The notes under the pieces: generated by a model
What the model saw: the letters and a program-made list of their open reading frames with translations, nothing else
What the model was told of the DNA's origin: nothing
The model's database searches: none
NCBI GenBank assembly: GCA_041392765.1
Contig: JAWKLL010000016.1
Coordinates: forward strand, 1-64,000
DNA: 64,000 bases
Direction of reading: 5' to 3'
DNA from: Lewinella sp041392765
GTDB lineage: Bacteria; Bacteroidota; Bacteroidia; Chitinophagales; Saprospiraceae
Program-made: the position numbers and the translations under genes
Part shown: positions 15,723-26,008 of the stretch, in pieces
How positions within the stretch are numbered: the first letter of the stretch is position 1
How the letters are laid out: every line of letters starts with the position of its first letter

Positions 15723-17837
15723 TTAAAAATTTGAAATAATAGCTAGAAATAACGACCTTCCCGTATTGGCTTTTTGTGATATTACTTGCGTTGGGGCAGG
15801 GTATTGTAATCCTACCTCATTGTCTATGTTTAATATATTATCAACTGATAAGTGTAAGTAGGTTAGATGGGCACCCAATAATCTCGTAATGTAGGTATAG
15901 TTGATACTCAGGTTGCGAAATGCCTCCACATTGTCTCTCTCAATAATATCATTAGTCCAGGGGTTGTCAAGTACTTTTCCACCCATCCACACTGCGGACA
16001 AAGAAATATTTGAGCTGATGCTAGGAATAAATCGCTGCACACGGAGGTTAACTTGATGTGGATACAGGTAATCAGGTATCATCATACCTACGTAATCCCC
16101 ATCGTTCCTCTCTGAGTTTATCCAAGCATAGGAGAAAAAAATATCCCCTCCTTTTATCGTTTTCTTATCCTCCCAAGTAATATCTAACCCTCTGGCATAC
16201 CCCCACCCGTTCGCGTTTATTTCCATAGGGTAGAATGGGTAATTAACTGGGGCGACACTCAGGTCGTCGTACTTTTTATTGAACAACGACAGGCTGGCTT
16301 TTCGTGCATTTTTTTCATGAACCAACGTGGCAATGATTTGCTCGCTGTATTCATTTCTCAGGCCTCTGTTATAGTACCGATACCCGACTGGAGCCACTTG
16401 CGTGAAAGTCCCCCATGAAGCCGTCAAAGACAGTTCCGGCGTGAACTGGTATCCTGCCAAAGCTCGTGCGGTTAGCGTTGGCTTCGTTTCGTTTAAATCA
16501 TCTCCCCTTATCCCAACCCTGCTTGTGAATTTTTCTGTCCACTGCTTTTCTGCTTCTGCAAAGAAAACTAGGTTGGTATAAGTGAGATTGTTGTTAACTT
16601 CCATTTGTTCTTCATCAAAGGCTACGTTTTCTCTGTGTTTGCTATGGAAGAGTTCACATCCAGTTTTAAGTGTCAGGTCATTTTTTGCAAAATGTCTGGC
16701 AACAACTTTGGTGTGCATTCCATCAGACCCTGCATCTTGGTTTAATAAATTCAGGATGCCTGTCTGGCTGTTTTCACTTTGATACATTGCGGATACATTC
16801 CAATCCCACTGGGTACCTATTATTTGTTTGTAGTTAAAAGAGACATTGACCTGATCCCCTATGAGGGTGATGTCCCTCTCATTATTTTCATACCAACTAT
16901 TTAACCGCATACTTCCCTTGTTGTGGCTAGCATAGAGCCTTATTTGACGGTCGTCGTTCAATGGCAACTCCCATAATAGTTGGTTATTGATGCTTTGGTA
17001 GGGGCGAATCCAATCTACATTGTTCACTGTCAATAGATTGTTTAGGAATAGATTCAGATAATCAAGATTATAAATAAAACCACCTTTTCCTACCTTTTGA
17101 GCAACGTTCGCATTAACACCAACCGTGGAACTACTGATAGACAACTCATTATCCCTGATTCTTTGCCGTGTTTTCATTGAAAAAACAGAGGATAATGCTT
17201 GGCCATACTCGGCAGATGCAGTGCCATTATACATATCTACCTCCTCTATCATGAAAGGATTTTGCCTTAACCTAGTATTCACGCCTGCTATAGTGTTAAT
17301 GTAAGGTGAACCTAGTAACATGCCGTCCATATAAAACTGGGTTTCGTGCGCTCTTCCACCGCGTGCCAACAACCTGCCATTAGCAGGGTTGATTGAAGCA
17401 CTTGCACCACCCTGTGCTGCCAATAGTATGTTACCGGGGTCGCCTGCCGTTGTAAATACCTGCATCTGATCGAATTGTCTGCTACTGAGCCGAACTATCT
17501 CTCTGGTTTTATGCCCAGATATGGTAGCTTGTGCAAGTAAGTTGACGATTGGTTCCAAACGAATGTCCTTTTGAAAAGAGGTTTCGTTGGTTGTTGGTAC
17601 CGCAAATACCTCATCTTTGTATCCTAAGTAAGAAAACACAAGGGTATCTGAGTGCGAAACTTCTAATTGATAGAATCCCTCAACATCGGTGGATGCGCCA
17701 TTATAAGTACCTTTAATGATGACGTTGGCTCCTATGGCAGCTTCTCCCGTATTGTCTGTGATATAACCCTGCAGTTGTACTTGGGCAGCAAGGGGTATCG
17801 CTATGAGTAGTATGACGAAAGTTATTGTGTACTTCAT
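15723..17837 (-). CDS. TonB-dependent receptor with CarboxypepD_reg domain
   Basis: A 704-residue outer-membrane receptor. A signal peptide (ITFVILLIAIPLAAQ) is followed by a carboxypeptidase-regulatory-like domain (VQLQGYITDNTGEAAIGANVI, residues ~20-100), a plug (about 110-230, with GRAHETQFYMDGMLL and VDMYNGTASAEYGQA) and a beta-barrel to the C-terminus, which ends with Phe. Receptors of this type import large or scarce ligands using TonB energy. Here it lies upstream of the peptide cluster on the same strand, so it could take up the product or a cofactor; the ligand is unknown. No SusD-like partner is adjacent. Confidence 0.9.
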   Translation of the reverse strand: MKYTITFVILLIAIPLAAQVQLQGYITDNTGEAAIGANVIIKGTYNGASTDVEGFYQLEVSHSDTLVFSYLGYKDEVFAVPTTNETSFQKDIRLEPIVNLLAQATISGHKTREIVRLSSRQFDQMQVFTTAGDPGNILLAAQGGASASINPANGRLLARGGRAHETQFYMDGMLLGSPYINTIAGVNTRLRQNPFMIEEVDMYNGTASAEYGQALSSVFSMKTRQRIRDNELSISSSTVGVNANVAQKVGKGGFIYNLDYLNLFLNNLLTVNNVDWIRPYQSINNQLLWELPLNDDRQIRLYASHNKGSMRLNSWYENNERDITLIGDQVNVSFNYKQIIGTQWDWNVSAMYQSENSQTGILNLLNQDAGSDGMHTKVVARHFAKNDLTLKTGCELFHSKHRENVAFDEEQMEVNNNLTYTNLVFFAEAEKQWTEKFTSRVGIRGDDLNETKPTLTARALAGYQFTPELSLTASWGTFTQVAPVGYRYYNRGLRNEYSEQIIATLVHEKNARKASLSLFNKKYDDLSVAPVNYPFYPMEINANGWGYARGLDITWEDKKTIKGGDIFFSYAWINSERNDGDYVGMMIPDYLYPHQVNLRVQRFIPSISSNISLSAVWMGGKVLDNPWTNDIIERDNVEAFRNLSINYTYITRLLGAHLTYLHLSVDNILNIDNEVGLQYPAPTQVISQKANTGRSLFLAIISNF

Positions 17838-17883
17838 GGTTTTTAATTTTAAAATTCAATCATGAAGTATTGATCGTCTTCCA

Positions 17884-18246
17884 TTATGGGGTAACTCCCT
17901 TTTCCAATACGTGATAGGGCAAGGAAAAATAGACTAATAATTCTGCTGGAAGTACAATGTTTCGTTGTAAACTGAATACGGGATGGAAGAAAAAGGCACT
18001 GCGAATCTGGTCGCACAAGGACGATTTTTCAAAAAAGAATTTTATAGTTCCTCGTTGGGACAACCCAATTTTGGCCACTCCAAGCTCTTTCGTTTGGCCT
18101 TCTCGAAAACCCGCAGGGTTTACTATTATTTTGAAAGGGCTTTTGTGTTTGCTTTCCGCAAAAGTATCATCGAAAACCACCTGTGTTCTTACTACTTCTA
18201 AGAAAACTGTTTGCAAATTTTCAGTATATGCTGCTGATGTTCTCAT
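17884..18246 (-). CDS. small hypothetical protein
   Basis: A 120-residue frame from an ATG at 18246 preceded by an AT-rich leader, 46 bases upstream of the TonB receptor gene on the same strand. The sequence (NLQTVFLEVVRTQVVFDDTF, then KSPFKIIVNPAGFREGQ) has no signal peptide, membrane helix or recognised motif. The opposite strand also has open frames here, so coding status rests on position and strand alone. Confidence 0.45.
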   Translation of the reverse strand: MRTSAAYTENLQTVFLEVVRTQVVFDDTFAESKHKSPFKIIVNPAGFREGQTKELGVAKIGLSQRGTIKFFFEKSSLCDQIRSAFFFHPVFSLQRNIVLPAELLVYFSLPYHVLEKGVTP

Positions 18247-18344
18247 CGTTTTGTATTTTATTGGCTTTTGAATGGTTGTTATTTACGGATTCACTGTAAG
18301 TAATTTAACGGAAGTAAACTGTACATAATAATAATAATTGTATG

Positions 18345-19550
18345 CTATTTTTTGTAAATATAAGCTGACAAGAATGTAGGTAATTTTGTCTCCCTTGCTA
18401 CTCGATTTTCGACCCTCAAGCGTATTTCGCCAGTTGTATCGATAAAAATATATGTTGGAAAACTACTAATCTGTAATAGCTCATGCAGTGCAACTTCACT
18501 ATTAGTCATGCCCTCAACGATATGCTCCCCCGGAAAAACATTTTGCTGTAAGTATTTGATGGCTTCTTCCTCCGTTTCTTTGTATTGAACTGCTATCGAT
18601 TTTGTCTGTATTCCGTTATCACTACACACTTGTGCAATTCTTTTCCATCTCGGAAGTTCTTCCAAACAAGGAGGACACCAACTCCCCCCGAAATACAACA
18701 TGACAGGCTGACTTCCGTGTATCCCTATGCTTTCTAATAAGGGCGTATTCCAGCCTTGTAAACAATAACCTTCCTTATACCCTTCTAGGCACTCATCCGC
18801 AAAGAAGGGTTCTACATAAAAGCCTAATGTTTAGTTGATATAATCGAAATGCTCAAGTCTAACTAAATGCTTGCCGATTACAAATGGCTCACCTATTCTA
18901 TAAACAACGTCAGCGGCACGCAATCGAAGTTCGCTCCCCGTATCTATACTTATCGTTGGCCCTGTTTGGTAAGGCCAAATTTGAAAATTAACGACAGTGT
19001 CAGGCAGTGCGAAAGCCCCTTTAAATATGCGCTTGGGAAAAAAAACGGCCTCTCCATGTTTGTTAACAGCTACGGATACACTTAAACGCAGCGTGTCTTT
19101 GTTACTTTCTTCTTTGGGAATAAAAGTAATGTCTATTTGGTTATTCCCCTTATCTGTCAATATGCCAACTTCGGTCATGACAGTATCTTTTGATGAGCCT
19201 AAAAAAAATTGATATTCCTTTTGTGCTGCATCAAGTACAAATAATACCTCGTGGTAAAGTTCATCGTCGAACTGTTTAGACCAAAAAAAATGAGAAGGAA
19301 TAATCGAAAACGTTTTCCACGCCGAAGGTGTGTAAAACGAACCGTCTATCTGGAGAAGTAGTCCGTAATCTTCTTTGAAACTACGGCTTACAAAACTTAG
19401 TTTTCCATCCATCAAAATTGTATCCTTCAACTGGATATCAATACGCTGCTGCCCCAATACGGTTGCACACCACAATAGTAGCAGAAAGGTAGAATAAAAA
19501 ACGGCATACCGTTCCTGTGAAGTGTACATCTTATTTGAGTATGAAATCAT
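18345..19550 (-). pseudogene. TlpA-type thioredoxin-domain protein interrupted by in-frame TAA
   Basis: From the ATG at 19550 a signal-peptide protein of 239 residues runs to a TAA at 18831-18833. In the same frame, with no further stop, the sequence continues TLGFYVEPFFADECLEG and then the thioredoxin motif LYFGGSWCPPCLEELPRW, and ends at 18345. Bacteroidota TlpA/AhpC-TSA proteins have exactly this order: signal, beta-rich N-domain, thioredoxin domain with CxxC. I therefore read one 401-codon gene split by a single nonsense codon. The downstream part could also be re-initiated at the ATG at 18701, but that would remove the start of the domain. Intact, it would be a periplasmic thiol-disulphide reductase. 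Confidence 0.7.
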
Positions 19551-19613
19551 GAACTTTTTTGATTTATTTGTTATAAGTGGCTGTACACAAGAATATTAGG
19601 TACAGCCGTAACC

Positions 19614-20132
19614 TTAGTTCGAAGAAAGCTTTAATTTGAACTTCGCTGCGGACATATCTTCATTGGCACTGTTTATTTCTGGCATTTTAACCCCAATGTC
19701 GCCTTCTATACTATTGATTATGTTTCCATTATCATCATACAAGGTATAATCGATATCAACAGTGGGGTAATCAACGGCCATTTGGCTAAGAATAATAAAA
19801 ATAACGCCTCCTAAAGACCCTGTACAAGCTTCAATATCATTGGTCGTACAACCAACACAAGCAGCATGAGCCTCATCATGCCTTATGTAACAGTCACCAT
19901 CACACTCAAACGGCTCTCCATCTCCGAGTTGGCAGTATTTCCTTTTCTCGTCACTATAAGAAAGCTCCCATCCAGCCTCTGCAAGTTTTGTGTTCATATA
20001 TTCATCCCAAGGTACTTGAGCGGAAATAGTTGGGTCTAACCCATCATTATTAGAATCAAGTTGGCAAGAAAACAGTGACAACACCAACAATGATATCGGA
20101 AAAAGAAAGGTCAATTTAATAAAGTATTTCAT
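19614..20132 (-). CDS. cysteine-rich lipoprotein, unknown function
   Basis: A 172-residue lipoprotein. A lipobox (VLSLFSC, Cys23) ends the hydrophobic leader. The mature part has a cluster of seven Cys between residues ~67 and ~103 (KYCQLGDGEPFECDGDC, then AACVGCTTNDIEACTG), suggesting disulphides or metal binding. The C-terminal half is beta-rich (VDIDYTLYDDNGNI). No family recognised. It is followed on the minus strand by the TlpA-type protein, a possible thiol-redox partner (inference). Confidence 0.75.
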   Translation of the reverse strand: MKYFIKLTFLFPISLLVLSLFSCQLDSNNDGLDPTISAQVPWDEYMNTKLAEAGWELSYSDEKRKYCQLGDGEPFECDGDCYIRHDEAHAACVGCTTNDIEACTGSLGGVIFIILSQMAVDYPTVDIDYTLYDDNGNIINSIEGDIGVKMPEINSANEDMSAAKFKLKLSSN

Positions 20133-20148
20133 ATATAATTTTTTGTTG

Positions 20149-20219
20149 CCTTCATTAACCCATTCCAGCTTCGGGTCATACTTTCCTGTTTTTTATAGCG
20201 ACCGGTTTCTGTAAATTCC
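20149..20219 (-). repeat. duplicated leader segment, copy A
   Basis: About 70 bases upstream of the cysteine-rich lipoprotein start closely resemble 21536-21607. The shared core on the minus strand is CTGGAATGGGTTAATGAAGG. In this copy the minus strand can be read as a 30-residue frame starting MEFTETGRYKKQ at 20222. It could be a conserved 5' regulatory leader or a remnant of a small duplicated gene. Confidence 0.55.
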
Positions 20220-20237
20220 ATCGCTTCCCCTATCGTC

Positions 20238-20747
20238 TCATTCTTTATTGTCTCGCCTCATAGCCGATAATTTTGCTATCCTGCCGAGGATAATAATTTC
20301 GTCCTTTTTCGCCCACGTAAAATCCATAAATGGTGTTGCATAAGCATTCCCTTCTAATGACTGACTACTAAAAATCAATCTGATTTTACAAATACCCGTA
20401 AAGGGAATATATTCTAATTCATATCTGAATACAACATCTGGCTTGAATACGTGGCAGACTTCTTTAGTCCTACTATAACGATAATAATATCGAGTTTCAG
20501 GAATAAATAAATTCAAGACCAAAACACCTGTTTCGACGACCTTTAAATCAATTAATGCAGGTTTATTTACACCCTCATAAATGAGAAGCGGTAAAGGCAA
20601 TACAAAACCAAGTACAGATATGATCCTTAGATATTGGTTGCTTTCAAAGCCCCAAAAAGAAGAGGCGATTGATAACACCAATAAAACATGAATCACCAAG
20701 CGAATCTTCAAGTACTTGTCAAAAAATGATCGATTGTCAATTTGCAT
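20238..20747 (-). CDS. membrane protein, unknown function
   Basis: A 169-residue protein with two adjacent membrane helices (LVIHVLLVLSIASSFWGF and LRIISVLGFVLPLPLLIY) in the first 60 residues. A beta-rich cytoplasmic domain of about 100 residues follows (FRYELEYIPFTGICKIRLIF). This is the layout of PH-like/YcxB-type membrane proteins. No catalytic motif is visible. It lies on the minus strand between two lipoprotein genes that share the duplicated leader segment. Confidence 0.7.
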   Translation of the reverse strand: MQIDNRSFFDKYLKIRLVIHVLLVLSIASSFWGFESNQYLRIISVLGFVLPLPLLIYEGVNKPALIDLKVVETGVLVLNLFIPETRYYYRYSRTKEVCHVFKPDVVFRYELEYIPFTGICKIRLIFSSQSLEGNAYATPFMDFTWAKKDEIIILGRIAKLSAMRRDNKE

Positions 20748-20877
20748 ATCTGCTATTTTAGAAATCGAAAATAATAAACGAAAATTGAGAAAAAGGGGGC
20801 TTAGGAGCTGTTTCTTTTCTATAACATACTCCTAAGCACTGTACTCTTTCCTTTCATTCGAAAGTTAGAATCAACTC

Positions 20878-21509
20878 TTAGCAGTTGCCATTAATAATTG
20901 CACCACCTGATATTACGGCAAGAGGGTTTGAATGCAAGGCTCCTCCAATAACAACAAGAATGCCTACTCCACAAAGCCAACTTATTTTGTCATTCTTGGA
21001 AAGTTGATAAGTAATACCATCATGAACAAGCATTGTAAAATTAGAAAGCAATACTCTTTCTTCTTCACTAATAGCATTAGACTGAAGAACGTTTGTTTGA
21101 ATTTCTTTAACCGTCTGCGCAACTGTAAGAATATTCTCTTCAGATGCCAATCCTTTCATAAGCTGACTAAAATACTCATGTGAAGTATTTGAAGTCAAAA
21201 GCCCTGTGGACATCAAAACATCTGAAAAATCTGTACTCTTAATATGCAAATCATTGCCCACATTAACCCAAGAGTTGAACTCGTTCTCTTGCATATTTGG
21301 AGTATAATGCTTACTGATTTTTTGTAAACTCGCTTACAATCAAAACCTTCAGTGGACACCACATCATCTAATGTCACACAAAAATCTTCACTCAACAAAG
21401 CGTACGTCTCGTCATTTGCTTGGCTGATAACTGTTTCTTCAGTTTTTTCGCAAGCAAAAAACACATTCGACAATAACAGAAAGGCAAAAAATAAACTAGT
21501 CATTCTCAT
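20878..21509 (-). CDS. lipoprotein, frameshifted at a T6 run
   Basis: From the ATG at 21509 a lipoprotein signal (MRMTSLFFAFLLLSNVFFAC) leads into an acidic stretch ending DCKRVYKK. The plus-strand T6 run at 21318-21323 then breaks the frame. Restoring one base gives KISKHYTPNMQENEFNSW, which continues smoothly into a 138-residue helical part ending with the hydrophobic GVGILVVIGGALHSN. I therefore annotate one gene of about 210 residues. Function unknown. Its leader shares the duplicated segment with the lipoprotein at 19614-20132. Confidence 0.65.
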
Positions 21510-21535
21510 AAATCAGAATTTAGAACGTAAAAACA

Positions 21536-21607
21536 CCTTCATTAACCCATTCCAGCATCGGGTCTTACTTTCCCATATTCAAAGGCGGTCGGTTTCAGAA
21601 ATAATTC
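21536..21607 (-). repeat. duplicated leader segment, copy B
   Basis: Partner of 20149-20219, located 27 bases upstream of the lipoprotein at 20878-21509. The 3' half (minus strand, ending GGGTTAATGAAGG) is almost identical to copy A. The 5' half has diverged and has a stop in the corresponding reading frame, which argues for a regulatory RNA leader rather than a conserved peptide. Confidence 0.55.
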
Positions 21608-21700
21608 CCCCGCCAGCGGCTGTCTTACTCTCAGAAAGACCTTTTTTTCTCCTTTAGGTACGCTCTTAGATGCGCTGGTCTTTGGCCTTCTCTGTAGATT

Positions 21701-22120
21701 CTACCCGCTTACTGCCATCTCTACACATAAATGCATCCCAAAATCATGGACTTTATATAACCCTGCACGAATCGCCGTCTGTGTCTCCTCAATACCTAAC
21801 ATCTCAGCGATCTTAGAAGGGATAGAGTAACTGTCCTCAAGCTGTAGGATACCATTAGAAAAATGCTTCCTAAGCGTACATTCCGAAATGCTATACTTTA
21901 ATATATATAATACTATTCGACTTCCTTTTACAGACAACAACCCTGCTACCTTTCCGCATTTGGCTTCAATGGGAGCCGTGGCGATTATCTCCATCCTTTC
22001 GATCTTGCAGATGCCTAACCCTGCGCAGTTCCGTCTTGGAGACCCCAGCGTGACTTGTACAGGAAGACCCGTTTTTACATCTAAAAATCGGGGTATATTG
22101 CGTGTAGTATGGTAAATCAT
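21701..22120 (-). CDS. hypothetical protein
   Basis: A 139-residue frame from the ATG at 22120 (MIYHTTRNIPRFLDVKTG), preceded by AAGAAGAAA. A TTG at 22222 would extend it by 34 basic residues. Five cysteines are visible, including RRNCAGLGICKI and EAKCG. The C-terminal part alternates hydrophobic and polar residues and contains AEMLGIEETQTAIRAGLYKV. No signal peptide and no recognised family. It is transcribed leftwards, divergent from the repeat-protein genes at 22807. Confidence 0.55.
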   Translation of the reverse strand: MIYHTTRNIPRFLDVKTGLPVQVTLGSPRRNCAGLGICKIERMEIIATAPIEAKCGKVAGLLSVKGSRIVLYILKYSISECTLRKHFSNGILQLEDSYSIPSKIAEMLGIEETQTAIRAGLYKVHDFGMHLCVEMAVSG

Positions 22121-22240
22121 TTTCTTCTTGTTCTGTGGTTTCCAATTAGTTTGTGCATTTTGAAAAAGTCCGTTTTTGAACTCTTTTTTACTTGACTTTT
22201 CAAGATTGAACTTCTCCTTCAATGCATGTCTGTAGGTTTC

Positions 22241-22303
22241 AGTATTCCCGGAAGCGGATGCCTCCTTTTACATAGTCGGTCGAACCGCCTCCGGGATATT
22301 ACT
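22241..22303. promoter_or_regulatory. imperfect inverted repeat in divergent intergenic region
   Basis: AGTATTCCCGGAAGCGG (22241-22257) pairs with 22285-22303 (complement AGTAATATCCCGGAGGCGG), with a loop of about 27 bases. It lies just upstream of the minus-strand hypothetical gene and may be an operator or structured leader. Confidence 0.45.
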
Positions 22304-22806
22304 GTCATAGTGTGTGGGGCTATACTTTCTTTCTGGCAGCCTACCAGAGGGCTATTTTTTCCCACTTCTATCTATTTTGTCTTGATTGTCTTAACTTTCT
22401 TTTCATTATTTATTTATCCGTTTTGTTTGATACAAAAATCAATATCTTTTATCCACTAAACACGTACCTTTAATAGAAAGGAGACTTCCACAAGTCGTGA
22501 GAAAAAGCGTTTTTTTTATTTCTAAAAAACTAATAACCAATGATTTATAATATTTTTATGAAGCACTTTTTTTCTGTTCTATGGCAATATACTTTGAGTT
22601 AAGATTGTATTTCAATAGTTTTTTATTTCCCCCCTCTTATGAAAGTTTCGGTTTTTTTATCAATATTTGTGCATAGCGCAACAGATTATTCACAAACCGC
22701 TATACACAGACATTCATCACTCCTAATTGTATAATAGTTACTCGCATCTTTAAACGGCTGCCGGGTATCCTGAAATTCTTTTGTTGAATACCTCACAAAG
22801 AGCGGA
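22304..22806. other. AT-rich divergent intergenic region
   Basis: No gene is supported. The segment has several T-rich runs (for example T8 near 22510) and must contain the promoter of the plus-strand repeat-protein genes. I see no recognisable RNA gene or repeat in it. Confidence 0.4.
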
Positions 22807-24320
22807 ATGAAGTACTTATCACAATTAGTAGCAGTTGTAGAACAGGTAGCATTAGCAAACTATAAGTTGCCGGGGCAAACTGGTTGCTCGTACACGGATC
22901 GTATATACGAAGCCTTGGTAAACGAAGCCATTTCCGATGAAAAGGAAATAGCAAAACTAATCTTTGGAAAAAAGACAAACCAAGAGGGCTGGATGCCCTA
23001 CCTTCAACACCTAGAAGATCACTTGGCTAACACACTACTCCTTGTTGATAGAAATGCCCCAGTGTACGACGACCCTAGTGCTGCCTATGAAGAAGCAATC
23101 AGGTACTGGATGGTCAGTAATGTATTAGTTTATGGCGGAAACACTAATTTAGCTTTTGACTACGCCAAGAGGGCACACCAATTAGCCGTGGATTTCGAAC
23201 TTACCACGCTCGCCGTATTAACGTCAAAGTATCTTCGTAAACTAGCTTCCTTCTTCAAAGGCGATACTGATGCCTATAATAGCATGGAAAAAAGTACAAA
23301 AAATGGCGAGAAGCGGCCAAGCAAGAGATAAACATAGAGGCAGTATTTTATCAAATGATGCTTGCCCTATCATCAACTGACAATGGGGCAATAACATCTT
23401 TCTTTGCCAATTTACCTAGTATAAATATTCACAAACAAGAAACAGACCATTTTCCTACCTTCCAAACAGCCAAATGTATTTTTTACATAGATTCTTTTAG
23501 GCATATAGTAAGCGAGGAGTATTTTTCCGCCATATCAACTTGTAAAGAAGCAGTCGAATACCTTGGGCAAGCTCTTTTTTCATTACAAGATGATATTTTC
23601 GCTTTTCGTCATCTCCAAATGGCCTGTTATCTTAAATTGCAGGATTTTGACAATGGCATTGCGTTGGCTGAGACAATCCGAAAAAGCCAACCCTCACAAA
23701 ACAGCCACAACTATTTCAAGTCAGAAGAAATGGCAGTGCTACTTTCATTTCATTGTGGAAGATATAACGACGCCTTGGCTATTTGCCAAAAAGTTTTTGA
23801 CAATTCCGCTTTAAGTACTTTAACCTTGGACGAAATTCTTATGTGGGATTGTATAGCTACTTATTTGATGTGTCTTAAGCAGATAGGGATGTTGACGACT
23901 GACAGTATGCACGAAACAATAGAGCAGTCTTCCAAGCGTGTCATTTATTCAAAGGGTTTTGAAGATGGGGTATCTTGGGATAACAACCAAATAACATCAA
24001 TATTCGCCCAAATTTGGCATGCCTTGGCCACCCTACATTTCGATCAAGCAGCAGCGTACATTAGGCAAGCTGGGCAGTTTAATAGGCCGTTTGGGTAACA
24101 ACGATAAACATTACAGGGTTAATTGCTTTTTGCATATGTTACAAAAAATGCCGGAAGGAGCCTTTCATAGGACGGCTGTTGAACGTTACGCACAACCTAT
24201 ATTAATGCGCATGACAGCATCGGCAGTCCCCTTGACTCAGCAAATGGATGTCCCAGAATTGATCCCTTTGGAAACATTGTGGCAATTGTTTCTAGCTTGC
24301 CTGCCATTTAAAAGGATCAA
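22807..24320 (+). pseudogene. helical-repeat protein A (two frameshifts)
   Basis: The frame opens at ATG 22807 (MKYLSQLVAVVEQVAL) and breaks in two adjacent A6 runs (23288-23293, 23298-23303). It continues as KWREAAKQEINIEAVFY and on to about 24098, then shifts back to the original frame, with the join at ...FNRPFG/NNDKHYR. It ends near 24320 after LIPLETLWQLFLACL. The product, about 500 residues, is all-helical with TPR-like pairs (FDYAKRAHQLAVDFEL, YNDALAICQKVFDN). No signal peptide, so probably cytoplasmic. The whole length is paralogous to protein B directly downstream. Function unknown. Confidence 0.6.
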
Positions 24321-25887
24321 ATGCAAACCAATTACAAAGATTCGTAGCAAACAAAAGCCTCCTCGACAAGTGTCATTTACAAGTAATCTCATATATGTGG
24401 GGGAATTATCTCGAGTTTTGTCCCGAAAAATGCTCATGAGGCTTACCGTTCTTGGAACGAATCCCGAAAGGAAATTAGACAAACTCTACTGCTTGCTTGT
24501 CGAACAGCCAGAAATAACAGAAGATGATGCAAAGGAAATTATATATCCTAAAGGCAATGCTGAAATCGCATTTACTAAACTAAAAACGAAGTTAAAGGAA
24601 AGATTGAGAGATGTACTGTTGTTTACAAACAAGAATAAGCCATTAGAGGGCGAAACAAGGCTTGCTTATCAACGCATCAGCCGCTTACTGGCACTTTCTG
24701 TCATTATGACTCGTAAAGAAGCTTGGATAACGGGATTTAAATATGCCAAGCACGCGCTTAATTTGGCACTCGAATTTGAACACATCGATCACACGCTAGA
24801 AGCAGCCAGGCATTTGGGGCGAATTGCCGTACACCTGAATGATTCAGAAACCTACCTCCAATGTCAATCAATACTATTACAGCATTTAGAATTATCGGAT
24901 ATTGAAAATGAGGTAGAATGGCGTAACAGCAAATTGGTTGTTTTAAATTCCAGAAGCCTATCTAACCACCCTGAAATCAAACAGTTAAGCATGAAATATT
25001 TATGTGAGACACAGCATTTAAAAGAACGCTTTCCACATTTTGGCATACAGCGATTCACTAGAACTATTGAATGTAAAGCAATGATATACAATGGATTATA
25101 CAATGAAGCAAAATATGCTTGTGATGATGCTATTGCATATTTTTCACAAAAGCCGTTTAAGATTCTAAACACAATAAAGATATTTACTCTTTTTAAACTT
25201 GAAGCTTGTACAAGAACTAAAGATTATGAAAGAGGAAAAGCAGCATTGCAGGCTATCCACGATAGTGCCTTACTAGAGCAGAGTGTAACAACTAGTAATT
25301 TAGGTTATATATATAGTGTTATTTTCCACCTCTATTGCCGTCGGTATCAAGAAGCATATGAATACGCCATTCATTTTTATAGTAGTATACTCCATATGGG
25401 AGAAAGTAATGATATTATTGTGGAGTATGCTTACATATTGAAGGCCTACGTCCAACTCCTCAAAGATGCAGCCTTGGTAATTACTGACGATAACGATTCC
25501 ATCGGGCAATTCCGCCACGGCCGTTTTTCTAATGAGATTAACATTTTTGGCAAAGATAAAGATGGGCTAAATATCGCAATCCGTATTGTACGGTTCGCTT
25601 CTTGGATTATACAGGGTAAGCACGAGGAAGCTTTTGACCACATTGAAGCGTTGGAAAAATACATGTACAGGCACGTACCACATGAACGTAATTACCGCGC
25701 CCATTTTTTCATCAAGATGATGCTGCAAATACCCATATCCGGCTTTCAGGTAGATTTGGCTCGACAACTGGCTCAACCTTATCTGGATAAATTAGCACAA
25801 ATGCCGATACATAAAGCCGATTACTCCCTTGAAATAGAAATCATTCCTTTTGAGGATTTATGGGATATTTTGTTAGACGTTTTGTAA
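24321..25887 (+). CDS. helical-repeat protein B, tandem paralogue of A
   Basis: About 500 residues collinear with protein A. The N-terminal parts match in pattern (YVGELSRVLSRK against YLSQLVAVVEQV). GFKYAKHALNLALEFEH matches AFDYAKRAHQLAVDFEL, and the C-terminal IIPFEDLWDILLDVL matches LIPLETLWQLFLACL. Helical TPR-like repeats run throughout. The true start is uncertain: an ATG at 24321 is followed by a nearby stop unless an indel is assumed, and the same frame is open from 24019. A and B could therefore be one double-length protein. Function unknown. Confidence 0.6.
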
Positions 25888-25914
25888 GGGATAAGAAAAA
25901 AATAAATTCAGAAT

Positions 25915-25978
25915 TGGGAAGCTAAAATGGTTAAATAAGTAGTTCATTATAAACGCTTTAATCATTTTTCGCTTCCCC
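25915..25978. terminator. long hairpin between convergent genes
   Basis: TGGGAAGC (25915-25922) pairs with GCTTCCC (25971-25977). The adjoining AAAATGGTTAAA pairs with TTTAATCATTTT with one mismatch, giving a stem of about 20 bp. It lies between the plus-strand repeat protein and the minus-strand small peptide, so it probably terminates both. Confidence 0.6.
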
Positions 25979-26008
25979 TAAAGTACTGGATATATTTTCG
26001 TCAAATTG

